Shown here piece by piece: positions 1 to 8,044 of a stretch of 64,000 nt of DNA. The translations under genes were made by a program, and so were the position numbers. The notes under the pieces are model-generated. The model made no database searches and was not told the origin of the DNA. It worked only from the letters and a program-made list of their open reading frames with translations. How positions within the stretch are numbered: the stretch's first letter is position 1; each line of letters begins with the position of its first letter. Source of the stretch: Burkholderia sp. WAC0059. GTDB lineage: Bacteria > Pseudomonadota > Gammaproteobacteria > Burkholderiales > Burkholderiaceae. The stretch is taken from assembly GCF_002870125.1 (NCBI RefSeq), contig NZ_PNEO01000002.1, forward strand, positions 62,001-126,000, in the 5' to 3' direction.

Positions 1-90
1 GACAACTCGCGCGTAGCCGTGGTGTTCGAACTGCGCCACGACGGCAAGCCGATCGATCCGATGCCCTATCTGCCGCAGCGCAACGGTTGA
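1..90 (+). CDS. C-terminal end of an M23-type peptidase (partial)
   Basis: Only the last 29 codons are in the window, ending with TGA at 88-90. The residues include VFELRHDGKPIDPMPYLPQ, which resembles the C-terminus of LytM/M23 domain proteins (EnvC/NlpD type), where a beta strand with FEvR is followed by a GkPvDP turn. Such proteins cut cell-wall peptides or activate amidases in the periplasm. The catalytic part lies outside the window, so neither the subfamily nor activity can be judged. Confidence 0.6.
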   Translation, partial: DNSRVAVVFELRHDGKPIDPMPYLPQRNG

Positions 91-210
91 GCGCCGCAGT
101 CGCTCCGGCGGTTGGTTCTGCGGTCGCATCTGCAGTTGTCCCGATAGATCGCGCCCCGGGAGGCCGCATGCCGCCTCCCCGGGGCGTCTGCGCTTCAAAC
201 CATCGAATCG

Positions 211-606
211 TCAGGATTTCAGGCCCCGCAGCACCTGCGCGAGTGCCGCATGCGCGTGGAGCACGTCGGGCGCCGCTTGCAGAAGCATCTGATAGTGCTC
301 GAAGAAACTTTCGTAGGGCGCTTCTCCACGGAACAGGGCGGCGACGGATTGCGCGGCCGCAATCCGGTCCTGCGCCTGCCCGTCGCTGGCGTCGAGCGTC
401 TCATCGACGTTCGCGATCACGGTGGAGAGCGGCATGATCCAGCGAAACGCGGGACCGTTGATCAGCACCTGCAGGAAGGCCGCCGGCGTCGTCGGGCCGA
501 ACTCGCGCTCGTAGGCCGCGCGCTCGTGATCGAGAATAGCCTTGTGTGCGTTCAACAGCGGCCGGCGCACGTCGTTCAGGAATTGCAGGGCGCGAGATTC
601 GTCCAT
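211..606 (-). CDS. Hypothetical protein, 131 aa
   Basis: A soluble, mostly helical protein with no signal peptide or membrane segment. I do not recognise the family. The ATG at 606 is preferred over a longer in-frame start at 675 because GGAG lies about ten bases upstream of it and because the extra 23 residues look non-coding. The N-terminus (MDESRALQFLNDVRRPLLNAH) and the alanine/leucine-rich helices suggest a small helical bundle. It stands alone, convergent with the gene that ends at 90. Confidence 0.55.
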   Translation of the reverse strand: MDESRALQFLNDVRRPLLNAHKAILDHERAAYEREFGPTTPAAFLQVLINGPAFRWIMPLSTVIANVDETLDASDGQAQDRIAAAQSVAALFRGEAPYESFFEHYQMLLQAAPDVLHAHAALAQVLRGLKS

Positions 607-1025
607 GATGATGGGGCTCCAGGAAGGGATCGTCGGTTCTATTCCGTTGTCCTGAGGATCTGCATGCCGCCACATTTCGATCGACCTGCTGACGCGCCGG
701 CGGCATGGCGATCCGGACGATGGTAGCGCGGGCCTGCCGCTTTCGCGTTTTCGACCCGACGCGCCGCTGAAACGGCTCGCCAGCGCCTCGCGATCCGGGG
801 CATTCCCGTGCGGCCCGACGCAGGCTGCACCTGACAGTCGCCTCCCAATTTGTTTCTATTTTGTAACAAATTGACGATCAATATTCAGCTATTGTTTATG
901 TTTTCGAAACAGTATTTGTACGGATTAAGGGTTTACCCCTAGCGTTTGTCTCAATAAACTGGAATCACTCGTTCGACACATGGTGTGTCGGGCGGAGCAA
1001 GAACAAGTTATGGAGGTAATACACC
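607..1025. other. Intergenic region with an AT-rich leader
   Basis: No gene is visible. The part from about 840 to 960 is strikingly AT-rich for this genome and probably holds the promoter of the secreted DUF4148 protein at 1026. It contains the inverted repeat listed at 846-873. Confidence 0.5.
846..873. promoter_or_regulatory. Perfect 9-bp inverted repeat, operator-like
   Basis: CAATTTGTT at 846-854 and AACAAATTG at 865-873 form a perfect dyad with a 10-nt spacer. It is AT-rich, not followed by a T tract, and 150 bp upstream of the DUF4148 gene. It could bind a dimeric regulator. No known consensus was recognised. Confidence 0.35.
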
Positions 1026-1352
1026 ATGAAGACCCGTACTCTGATCCAGGCCGCTGTCGTTGCTGCTGCGGTTGCCGTTCCTGCCCTTTCGTTCGCTCAA
1101 GAGCAGGCCCCGCTGACCCGTGCTGAAGTGCGCGCGGACCTCGTCCGTGTCGAACAGGCCGGCTACAACCCGGCGACGGCCGGCAACGCGACCTACCCGG
1201 CCGACATCCAGGCCGCCGAAGCCCGCATCGCGAGCACGCAGGCCGATAGCCAGGCCGCCGACACCGGTTACGGTCCGTCGACGTCGGGCTCGTCGCAATC
1301 GGGCCAGCTCGAGCAGGTCACGCCGCATGATTCCGTGTATTTCGGTCACTAA
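1026..1352 (+). CDS. Secreted DUF4148 family protein
   Basis: A 108-residue exported protein of unknown function. A signal peptide is clear: MKTR, a hydrophobic Ala/Val run, then cleavage after SFA near residue 24. The mature part has the DUF4148 pattern (LTRAEVRADLVRVEQAGYNP followed by YPADIQAAEARI), typical of small periplasmic proteins abundant in Burkholderiaceae. The C-terminal third is Ser/Gly/Gln-rich and probably disordered. A strong ribosome binding site (GGAGG, 1012-1016) with good spacing supports the start and suggests high expression. Confidence 0.85.
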   Translation: MKTRTLIQAAVVAAAVAVPALSFAQEQAPLTRAEVRADLVRVEQAGYNPATAGNATYPADIQAAEARIASTQADSQAADTGYGPSTSGSSQSGQLEQVTPHDSVYFGH

Positions 1353-1673
1353 GCAGTCGGGAAAAGCGACGGGCGGCGTGATTTGTCCGGATCGTTTTTC
1401 CGCGTAGTGTGCTGTAGCAGGCGATGTACCGTGGCCGGCAGGCCGTAACCGCTGCCGGCCACGTTTCATCCGGATTTCGTCGCGGGCGCGGGAAATTGCC
1501 GTGCCGCGCGAGGCAGAGGGCGATTGCGACAAACGGTCGCTGGCTTCTGCGCGTTTTTTCGTCCCGAAAACCTCCGTCGCCGCGAGGCGACTTCGCCCGA
1601 CTCCCTTGCGTGGATTGGGCGCTTTTTGCCTGTCGCGCGGTTCCTCGGCCCAGGGGAAAACGCCGCGGCGCGC
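1353..1673. other. Intergenic region between convergent genes
   Basis: No gene is visible between the DUF4148 gene and the convergent CBS gene. A strong hairpin at 1431-1462 is listed separately. Confidence 0.4.
1431..1469 (+). terminator. Hairpin, likely terminator of the DUF4148 gene
   Basis: GTGGCCGGCAG (1431-1441) pairs perfectly with CTGCCGGCCAC (1452-1462) around a 10-nt loop, followed by a weak T stretch. It lies about 80 bp past the DUF4148 stop codon. The short T tract makes it a modest candidate. Confidence 0.5.
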
Positions 1674-2105
1674 TCAGCTCCGGATGTAGTGCTCGAGCTG
1701 CTCGATCGTGAATTGCTGCTCGGCGATGATCTCCTTGACGAGGTCGCCGATCGACACCATGCCGATAAGCTTGCCCTGATCGAGCACGGGCAGGTGTCGC
1801 ATGTGCCGCTCCGTCATCAACGCCATGCAGTCGTAGGTCGTCTGCTCCGGCTGCACGAAGCGCACCTGCGTGCTCATGATTTCGCTCACTAGCGTCGTTT
1901 TCGACGCACGGTCCATCAGCACGACCTTGCGCGCGTAATCGCGCTCCGTGACGATACCCACGATGGCGTCGCGGTCGGTGACGACGAGCGCGCCGATCTG
2001 CTTCTGCGCCATGAGCCGGATGGCGTCGTAGACGGAATCGGATGCATTGATCGTGTGGACGGTGCAATCCGGTTTCGAGTTGAGGATCTGGGCAACGCAG
2101 GTCAT
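1674..2105 (-). CDS. Tandem CBS domain protein
   Basis: A 143-residue protein made almost entirely of two CBS motifs forming one Bateman module (about residues 10-65 and 75-135). The first carries IGALVVTDRDAIVGIVTERDYARK and the second HLPVLDQGKLIGMVSIGDLVKE. Such stand-alone modules bind adenine nucleotides or SAM and usually act as cytoplasmic sensors or regulators of a partner. No partner is encoded next to it. Length and start agree with the many similar proteobacterial proteins. Confidence 0.85.
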   Translation of the reverse strand: MTCVAQILNSKPDCTVHTINASDSVYDAIRLMAQKQIGALVVTDRDAIVGIVTERDYARKVVLMDRASKTTLVSEIMSTQVRFVQPEQTTYDCMALMTERHMRHLPVLDQGKLIGMVSIGDLVKEIIAEQQFTIEQLEHYIRS

Positions 2106-2359
2106 CGGATGTCTCCATGTCGTTCCGTTTTATGGTGCGGCGCAGCGCCTGACGCGCGGCCGACGGAATGCCTTCAGTATAGGTGGCGCCGGGGTGGCGC
2201 GTTCCGTGAATGCGCGGCCGGCGCAGCGCGGTCTCCGGTACCGCGCGGCTCGACAGGACCTCGCGCGGCGCGGCCGGCGGTATCCCGCAAATGGCGGTAC
2301 ACTCCGTTTCCGCACCTGTTCCGGCCCGGCCGGTTCCTGCCTGTCACCGTTTTCTGAAC

Positions 2360-3010
2360 ATGCCTACGTTTTCCGGTCCGTCGAATGCCGACGGCGACCA
2401 CGCCAACGAATGCGTCGCGCTCGACGCGACTGCCACGCTGCCGACGCGCTACGGCATTTTCCGGTCCTGCGTATTTCGCGTGAAAGAGGGCGGGGCCGAG
2501 CACCTGGCGCTCGTGATGGGCGACGTCGGCAGCGGCGCGCCGGTGCTGACCCGGTTGCACTCCGAATGTCTGACGGGCGACGTGCTCGGCTCCTATCGCT
2601 GCGATTGCGGCGAGCAACTCGATCTCGCATTGCGCTACATCGCGGCCGAGGGGCGCGGCGTGCTGCTCTATCTGCGCGGTCACGAGGGCCGGGGCATCGG
2701 CCTGTCGAACAAGATTCGCGCCTACGCGCTCCAGGAACAGGGGCGCGACACCGTCGAGGCCAACCTCGACCTCGGCTTGCCCGACGACGCGCGCGAGTAC
2801 GATTCGGCGGCGGCCATCCTGCGTCTTTTGAAGGTGTCCTCGGTCCGGCTCATGAGCAACAATCCGAAGAAATTCGATACGCTTGCGAAGCACGGCATTC
2901 CGGTGCACGAGCGGGTGGCGCTGGCCATTCCGATGCGCGAGGAAAACGAACGCTACATCCGGACCAAGCAGGCCAAGTTCGGACACTACTATTTCGAAGA
3001 AAACGAATGA
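2360..3010 (+). CDS. ribA: GTP cyclohydrolase II
   Basis: Hydrolyses GTP to 2,5-diamino-6-ribosylamino-4-pyrimidinone 5-phosphate, the first step of riboflavin synthesis. Of 216 residues, zinc ligands are visible as C70, C81 and C83 (C-x10-C-x-C). The [10 protein letters not shown] substrate loop lies at 106-115, and [11 protein letters not shown] then SNNPKK at about 147-171. The ATG at 2360 is chosen because upstream in-frame residues look non-coding. It is a stand-alone RibA without the fused DHBP synthase domain, apart from any other riboflavin gene in the window. Confidence 0.88.
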   Translation: MPTFSGPSNADGDHANECVALDATATLPTRYGIFRSCVFRVKEGGAEHLALVMGDVGSGAPVLTRLHSECLTGDVLGSYRCDCGEQLDLALRYIAAEGRGVLLYLRGHEGRGIGLSNKIRAYALQEQGRDTVEANLDLGLPDDAREYDSAAAILRLLKVSSVRLMSNNPKKFDTLAKHGIPVHERVALAIPMREENERYIRTKQAKFGHYYFEENE

Positions 3011-3328
3011 GGCCGGGGGGCGTCACGCCCCACTGGTCTCAGCGGTTCCATCGGTTCAGGGCGGCGGCGCATGGCGGCGGTATGTCCGGCCATGAACTGG
3101 GTCCGCGCCGGACAGGTCGCTCGTCTGTCCGCCCTGTCCGGGTATGCCGTTGATCCGGGGCCGACCTCGCGGTCTGCGCATCGGTCGGCCCGATGTTGAT
3201 GGGGCTCAATAGATAGGATGGCTATACAATAGGGGTCGTCGTATCCCATACGCGATAATTGGAGCTTGATCGCGTGCGGTCTGCAAATTGGGTTCGGAGC
3301 AGGCCGCGAGTTGGTGCTGTGGAGTTTT
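3011..3328. other. Intergenic region with possible -10 element
   Basis: No gene is seen. A GC hairpin (GGGGCG/CGCCCC, 3017-3031) lies just after ribA but lacks a T tract. An AT-rich stretch at 3205-3235 contains TATACAAT (3223-3230), a reasonable -10 for the regulator at 3329. No convincing -35 is seen at standard spacing. Confidence 0.35.
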
Positions 3329-4054
3329 ATGAGAATTGCCGTTCTGGATGACGAGCCGGATCAGCTCGAGTTTGTCTGCGAGGCGTTGACGATCGCGGGC
3401 CATGCCTGCCACGCCTTTTCCCGGGGCGAGGATCTGCTCAAGCGGCTGCGCCGCGAAACCTTCGATCTGCTCGTGCTCGACTGGCTCGTGCCCGACGTCG
3501 GCGGCGACGAGGTGCTGCGCTGGGTCCGGCTCAACCAGCGCGCGTCGCTGCCCGTCATCTTCATGACGAACCGCGGGCGCGACATCGACGTCGCGCTGAT
3601 GTTGAACAGCGGCGCCGACGACTACGTCGTGAAGCCGGTCTCGGCGCTCGTGCTGACGGCGAGGGTCGGGGCGCTGCTGCGGCGCGCCTACGGGTCGCAG
3701 CAGCCGGAGCTGACGAAAACCTTCGGCGTGTACGCGTTCGATCTGGCGGCGCGGCAGGCGAGCGTGGACGGCTGCCCGGTGTATCTGACGCACAAGGAGT
3801 TCGATCTCGCGCTGATGCTGTTTCAGCGGCTCGGCCAGCCGCTGTCGCGCGCGCACATCTTCGAGGCGATCTGGCGGCAGGCGGAAGATATTCCGTCGCG
3901 CACGATGGACACCCACATATCGGTGCTGCGCTCGAAGCTGAACCTGCGCCCCGAGAACGGCTTCAGGCTCACGCCGATCTACGGCTACGGATACCGGCTC
4001 GAACGCGTGGATGCCGCCTCGGCTGTGGAGACGGAGGCGGCGTCGGGGCGCTAA
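3329..4054 (+). CDS. OmpR/PhoB-type response regulator (orphan)
   Basis: A 241-residue two-component regulator. The receiver domain spans about 1-118, with acidic pocket D8/D9 and phospho-acceptor D51 (LVLDWLVPD); a DDYVVKP motif carries the conserved lysine. A winged-helix DNA-binding domain follows (about 130-230, ending YGYGYRLE). The ATG at 3329, preceded by GTGGAG, is preferred over a start 21 codons upstream. No histidine kinase is adjacent. It has the compact layout of regulators that act by phosphorylation-driven dimerisation. Confidence 0.85.
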   Translation: MRIAVLDDEPDQLEFVCEALTIAGHACHAFSRGEDLLKRLRRETFDLLVLDWLVPDVGGDEVLRWVRLNQRASLPVIFMTNRGRDIDVALMLNSGADDYVVKPVSALVLTARVGALLRRAYGSQQPELTKTFGVYAFDLAARQASVDGCPVYLTHKEFDLALMLFQRLGQPLSRAHIFEAIWRQAEDIPSRTMDTHISVLRSKLNLRPENGFRLTPIYGYGYRLERVDAASAVETEAASGR

Positions 4055-4142
4055 AGGTTGGTTGAGGCCGGCGAACCCGTCGTCCGCTCCGCCGTCGCCT
4101 TCCCCTTACGCGTTCGAGGCTGGGCGGCCCGCGCGTCTCCGC

Positions 4143-4799
4143 TCAGCCGGTCGTCTTCGCGTCGGGCCAACGGTTCTCGCCGACGCATTCGTCGAGCGGC
4201 CGGCGCTCGGCCCAATGCTCCATTTCCAGCATCGGCTGCTCGTAGAATGCGTCGACGTGGCCGAGGCACAGGATCGCCACCGGCTTCGCGCCGGCCGGCA
4301 TGCCGAGCAGCGCGCGCACTTCGTCGACGTCGAAGATCGACACCCAGCCCATCCCGAGCCCCTCGGCGCGGGCCGCGAGCCAGAGGTTCTGGATCGCGCA
4401 GGCCACCGACGCCAGATCCATTTCGGGCAGCGTGCGCCGGCCGAATACGTGCGGCTCGCGCTGGTCCATCAGCGCGACGACGAGCAGCTCGCCGCACTCG
4501 CGCATGCCTTCCACCTTCAGCTTCATGAATTCGTCGCGGCGCTTGCCGAGCGCGTCAGCCGTGGCGATGCGCTCGCGCTCGACGCCCGCCTGCAGGCTCG
4601 AGCGCAAGGCGGGATCGGTGATTCGTACGATTCGCCACGGCTGCATGAAGCCGACGCTCGGCGCGTGATGAGCCGCGTCGAGCAGCCGCCGCAACGTGGC
4701 CGGATCGACCGGGTCCGGCACGAAATGCCGCATGTCGCGGCGTTCGTAAATCGCGCGGTAGACGGCCGCGCGCTGTGCATCGTCAAAAGGCTGTGCCAT
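4143..4799 (-). CDS. bluB: 5,6-dimethylbenzimidazole synthase
   Basis: A flavin-destructase of the nitroreductase fold that converts reduced FMN to DMB, the lower ligand of cobalamin. The RRDMRHF start and HAPSVGFMQPWR motif are characteristic of BluB, as is the later PEMDLASVACAIQNLWLAARAEGLGMGW segment shared with nitroreductases. It is 218 aa from the ATG at 4799, which overlaps the end of cobB by 17 nt on the same strand, so the two are probably translationally coupled. Its place in a cobalamin cluster confirms the assignment over a generic nitroreductase. Confidence 0.9.
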   Translation of the reverse strand: MAQPFDDAQRAAVYRAIYERRDMRHFVPDPVDPATLRRLLDAAHHAPSVGFMQPWRIVRITDPALRSSLQAGVERERIATADALGKRRDEFMKLKVEGMRECGELLVVALMDQREPHVFGRRTLPEMDLASVACAIQNLWLAARAEGLGMGWVSIFDVDEVRALLGMPAGAKPVAILCLGHVDAFYEQPMLEMEHWAERRPLDECVGENRWPDAKTTG

Positions 4800-6081
4800 G
4801 GAAGATAGCGGCTGCGAAGGCCGGGCAGGAGGGCCAGTAGGCGTGGAAATAGGTGGCGACGATCGGGCCGTGGCGGTACACGCGTTCGCCGGGCGCGCCC
4901 GTGGTCGCATGGACGGCCGTGAGCGCCGGCGCGAGCGGCGTACTGACGCGCGAGTAGTGGAACGTGTGTCCGGTCAGGGTGCCCGGCGCGCCGTCGAGGC
5001 GCTGCATGCCGAGCGCCGTGAAGCGCCGCTGCATGGCCGCCGAACCGGGCAGCAGGCCGAGCATCGGAGTCGTTGCGCCGTCGGCGTCGGTGAGGGCGTC
5101 GAGCAGATAGAGCATGCCGCCGCACTCGGCGACGAGCGGCTTGCCGGCCTCTACGTGGGCGCGCACCGACGCGGCGCTGCGCGCGTTGCGCGACAGCCTC
5201 GGCGCGTGAAGCTCGGGATAGCCGCCGGGCAGGTACAGCGCATCGGCACCGTCGGGCACGGGTTCGTCGGCGAGCGGCGAGAAATAGCTTATGCGTGCGC
5301 CGAGCGTTTCGAGCAGCTCGATGTTGGCCGGATAGATAAACGAAAACGCGGCGTCGCGGGCGATGGCGATGCGCTGTCCGTCGAGCAGGCGCGGCAGCGC
5401 GACGTCCGGCGTCGTCCCGAAATCGACGGGAGGCGGCAGTTCGGCGAGCGCGGTCTGCGCGAGCGCGTCGGCGGCGCGGTCGAGCCGCGCGTCGAGATCG
5501 GCTACCTCGTCGGCCTGGTGCAGGCCCAGATGGCGGCCGGGCAGCGCGAACGCATCGTCGCTGCCGATATGGCCGAGCCAGCGCAGGCCGGCCGGCAGCG
5601 CCTCGCGCAGTACCTGCGCGTGCCGTGCCGAGCCGACGCGGTTGGCGAGCACGCCGTGAAACGGCACGTCGGCGCGAAAGTGCGCGAGGCCGAACGCGAG
5701 CGCGCCGAAGGTCTGCGCCATCGATTTCGCGGCGATCACCGCGGCCACCGGCACGCCGAACGCGGCGGCGAGGTCGGCGCTGCTCGGCGTGCCATCGAAG
5801 AGTCCCATCACGCCTTCGATCAGGATCAGGTCGGCGCTCTGTGCCGCCTGCGCGAGCAGCGCGCGGCAGCCTTCGCGGCCGACCATCCAGAGATCGAGCG
5901 AGTAGACGTTCGCCCCGCTCGCGCGCTCGAGGATCGTCGGGTCGAGAAAATCCGGCCCGACCTTGAAGACGCGCACGCGCCGCCCGCGGCGCCGATGCAG
6001 GCGCGCGAGCCCCGCCGTCAGCGTGGTCTTGCCCTGCCCGGAGGCGGGCGCGGCGATCAGCAGCGCAGGACAGGCGCCCAT
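4783..6081 (-). CDS. cobB: Cobyrinate a,c-diamide synthase
   Basis: An ATP- and glutamine-dependent amidase of corrin side chains a and c. The 432-residue protein has an N-terminal dethiobiotin-synthetase-like ATPase with a P-loop (ASGQGKTT, 13-20) and KVGPDFLDP. A C-terminal class I glutamine amidotransferase domain carries catalytic Cys at 320 (AECGG) and a His in YFHAYWPS near the end. It sits between cobO (3-nt gap) and bluB (overlap), clearly one operon. Confidence 0.92.
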   Translation of the reverse strand: MGACPALLIAAPASGQGKTTLTAGLARLHRRRGRRVRVFKVGPDFLDPTILERASGANVYSLDLWMVGREGCRALLAQAAQSADLILIEGVMGLFDGTPSSADLAAAFGVPVAAVIAAKSMAQTFGALAFGLAHFRADVPFHGVLANRVGSARHAQVLREALPAGLRWLGHIGSDDAFALPGRHLGLHQADEVADLDARLDRAADALAQTALAELPPPVDFGTTPDVALPRLLDGQRIAIARDAAFSFIYPANIELLETLGARISYFSPLADEPVPDGADALYLPGGYPELHAPRLSRNARSAASVRAHVEAGKPLVAECGGMLYLLDALTDADGATTPMLGLLPGSAAMQRRFTALGMQRLDGAPGTLTGHTFHYSRVSTPLAPALTAVHATTGAPGERVYRHGPIVATYFHAYWPSCPAFAAAIFHGTAF

Positions 6082-6084
6082 GCC

Positions 6085-6687
6085 TCAGAACTCCACGCCG
6101 GCCTGGGCCTTGACGTGTTGCTCGCGGTAGGGGTGCTTGACGAGCCGCATCTCGGTGACGAGATCGGCGGCTTCGATCAGCGCGTCCGGCGCGTGGCGGC
6201 CCGTGACGACGACGTGCAGCAAGGGCGGGCGCGCCGCGAGCACGCCGAGCACTTCGTCGAGCGGCAGATACTCGTACTTGAGCACCGTATTGAGCTCGTC
6301 GAGGATCACCATCCGGTAATCGCCGCTCTCGATCATCGCGCGCGCGGCGTCCCAGCCCTTGCGGGCCGTCGCGACGTCGGCGTCGCGGTTCTGCGTGTTC
6401 CAGGTGTAGCCGTCGCCCATCGTGACGAAGTCGCAGTGCGCGACGCCGCCGAGAAAATCGCGCTCGGCCGTGTGCAGCGCGCCCTTGATGAACTGCACGA
6501 CGCCGAGCTTCATGCCGTGCCCGAGCATGCGCACGGCCATGCCGAACGCAGCCGTGCTCTTGCCCTTGCCGTTGCCGGTGTGGACGATCAGCAGGCCCTT
6601 TTCGATCGTGGCGGCGGCCTGCTTCTTCTCGTGGCCTTCGCGGCGGCGTTGCGTCATGCGCAGATGCGATTCGGGGTCGGTCTTCAT
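6085..6687 (-). CDS. cobO: Cob(I)yrinic acid a,c-diamide adenosyltransferase
   Basis: Transfers the 5'-deoxyadenosyl group of ATP to cobalt(I) of the corrinoid. The 200-residue CobA/CobO-type enzyme has its P-loop GNGKGKS at 38-44, followed by the VILDELNTVLKYEYL and VVTGRHAPDALIEAADLVTEM signatures. The N-terminus is charged and probably flexible. It is first of the cobO-cobB-bluB unit; the 115 bp separating it from cobE may hold a weak internal promoter, but none is recognisable. Confidence 0.92.
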   Translation of the reverse strand: MKTDPESHLRMTQRRREGHEKKQAAATIEKGLLIVHTGNGKGKSTAAFGMAVRMLGHGMKLGVVQFIKGALHTAERDFLGGVAHCDFVTMGDGYTWNTQNRDADVATARKGWDAARAMIESGDYRMVILDELNTVLKYEYLPLDEVLGVLAARPPLLHVVVTGRHAPDALIEAADLVTEMRLVKHPYREQHVKAQAGVEF

Positions 6688-6802
6688 CGGTGTCGGGTTC
6701 TATCTGTGATGGATGCCGCCTCGGGCGGCGAATACGGCGGGCGTTCGGGCGGTTTTGACGGGCGGGCCATTATGCGCGACGTTCGGCGTGCAGGCACCGG
6801 GC

Positions 6803-7357
6803 TCATGCCGCGCCGGCCGGATGCCGGTCGTCGCGCTCGCTAGGCAGGCGCCTCGCCAGCGCGACGGTGACGCCGTCCCGCGCGATCTTGCCCTGCACGA
6901 GCGGCCCGCCGTCGGCGCCGAGCCGCGCGCAGGGCTCGCAAACGCCGTCGACGCCCAGATGCGCGCGCGCTGCCGGCGACGGCGCGCCCGACGCCGGACA
7001 GGCCGTGAGCCGCGCGCGGGCGAAGACGCGAAGCGGCAGCGCATGCGCCGCGCAGAACGCGAGCAGGGCCGGTTCGTCGGCCTTGTTTTCGACGGTCGCG
7101 ACGAGCCCGACGTCGCCGAGCGGGCGTTCGCCGAGCGCGGCCCGCACGGCCGCCTCGATCTGCGCGAGGCTCGCGTGGCGCCGGCAGCCGATGCCGAGCA
7201 CGAGCGTTGCCGCTGCGCGGCACGAGGTCGGGGGCGAGGATTCGGGGACGGACGGGGCGGGACGATTCACGATGCGGGCGAGACCGGGGCGGGGCGCCGG
7301 GGACGTTCCGGCAGGGCCGGCGCGAATGCGCGCTACGATACCACAGGCTTTTTTCAC
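6803..7357 (-). CDS. cobE: CobE/CbiG C-terminal-like cobalamin biosynthesis protein
   Basis: The core (from TLVLGIGCRRHASLAQIEAAV to the end) matches the CobE/CbiG C-terminal domain, a small alpha/beta fold whose exact role in the aerobic pathway is unsettled. ALPLRVFARARL and DGVCEPCARL are also characteristic. The first 50 or so residues are Pro/Ala-rich, so the true start may be downstream of 7357. It is divergent from the riboswitch-controlled cobW operon. A second CbiG-like region is fused to cobJ at 14880-16637. Confidence 0.78.
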   Translation of the reverse strand: MKKACGIVARIRAGPAGTSPAPRPGLARIVNRPAPSVPESSPPTSCRAAATLVLGIGCRRHASLAQIEAAVRAALGERPLGDVGLVATVENKADEPALLAFCAAHALPLRVFARARLTACPASGAPSPAARAHLGVDGVCEPCARLGADGGPLVQGKIARDGVTVALARRLPSERDDRHPAGAA

Positions 7358-7477
7358 GAGTTTCGATGCCGGATGCCGCGGACGGTTTCCGGCGCTTTCG
7401 GCATCCGTCGCGCCGAAACCCGTGCGCCGCCGGGGCGTTCCTTGACGCCCGTTCCCGCCGCGCCTACACTCGCACGC

Positions 7478-7730
7478 ACTTCGGTGCCCGCGCGCGCTTT
7501 CCTTGCGCGCGCAGTTAAACGGGAATCAGGGAGCCGCTCTTCATATCGGCGAGCCGGCCAACCTGAACTGCCCCCGCAACGGTACGACGAGCGCATCGCG
7601 CGAGCGATGCAGAGCCGACTTCGACGCGTGCGCATCACCGTGCACGCCGGCAGCCACTGCGCGGCGAGGCCCTTCGGGCCCGCGGCGCGGGAAGGCGAAG
7701 CGGCGTTTCGTCAGTCCGGATACCGGCCGG
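7478..7730 (+). promoter_or_regulatory. Cobalamin riboswitch
   Basis: Read on the plus strand: CACTTCGGTGCCC, then TTAAACGGGAATCAGG, the B12-box core CTGCCCCCGCAACGGT (about 7566-7582), a GCCACTG element, GGGAAGGCG and finally CAGTCCGGATACCGGCC. Order and spacing fit the AdoCbl aptamer. It lies upstream of cobW-cobN and should shut off cobalt insertion and transport genes when cobalamin is plentiful. Outer boundaries are approximate. Confidence 0.92.
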
Positions 7731-8044
7731 AGAGGAAGGAGCCGATACCGCGGGGATGCGGCATCGGCTTCGTGAATTTCATCGCGGCCGCGAGAGGCGG
7801 CCCGTGCCGTACTGCCGTCGGTCGTCCCCGTCCGTTTGCCCGTCGTTCGCCTGGTTTGTGCCGTCGCGTCCCGCGTCGGTCGCCGCGCTGCGCACCGCGC
7901 GGGCGGCCGTCGTCCGCACGGGAGCCGCCGCGCCGGCAGATGCCGGCCGGCGCCATGGCGCCATACGGCGCGGGATCGTCGCAACGGGAAGGCGCGGACG
8001 GCGCGAACAGCGCCAACCCGCGGCGCGCCACAGGAGCATGACGA
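7731..8044 (+). other. Long leader between riboswitch and cobW
   Basis: About 310 nt separate the aptamer from cobW, with no convincing gene. A hairpin sits at 7741-7768 and a ribosome binding site AGGAG lies just before cobW. The rest is GC-rich and featureless. An out-of-frame ATG at 8038 precedes the cobW start by 7 nt. Confidence 0.45.
7741..7768 (+). terminator. Hairpin in the riboswitch expression platform
   Basis: GCCGATACCGC and GCGGCATCGGC pair (one mismatch) around GGGAT immediately 3' of the aptamer. The following bases (TTCGTGAATTTC) are only mildly T-rich. It may be the ligand-controlled terminator or an anti-anti structure. Confidence 0.45.

Noticed and set aside
4143..4799. 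Generic nitroreductase call
   Set aside because: Overlap with cobB and BluB-specific residues favour DMB synthase.
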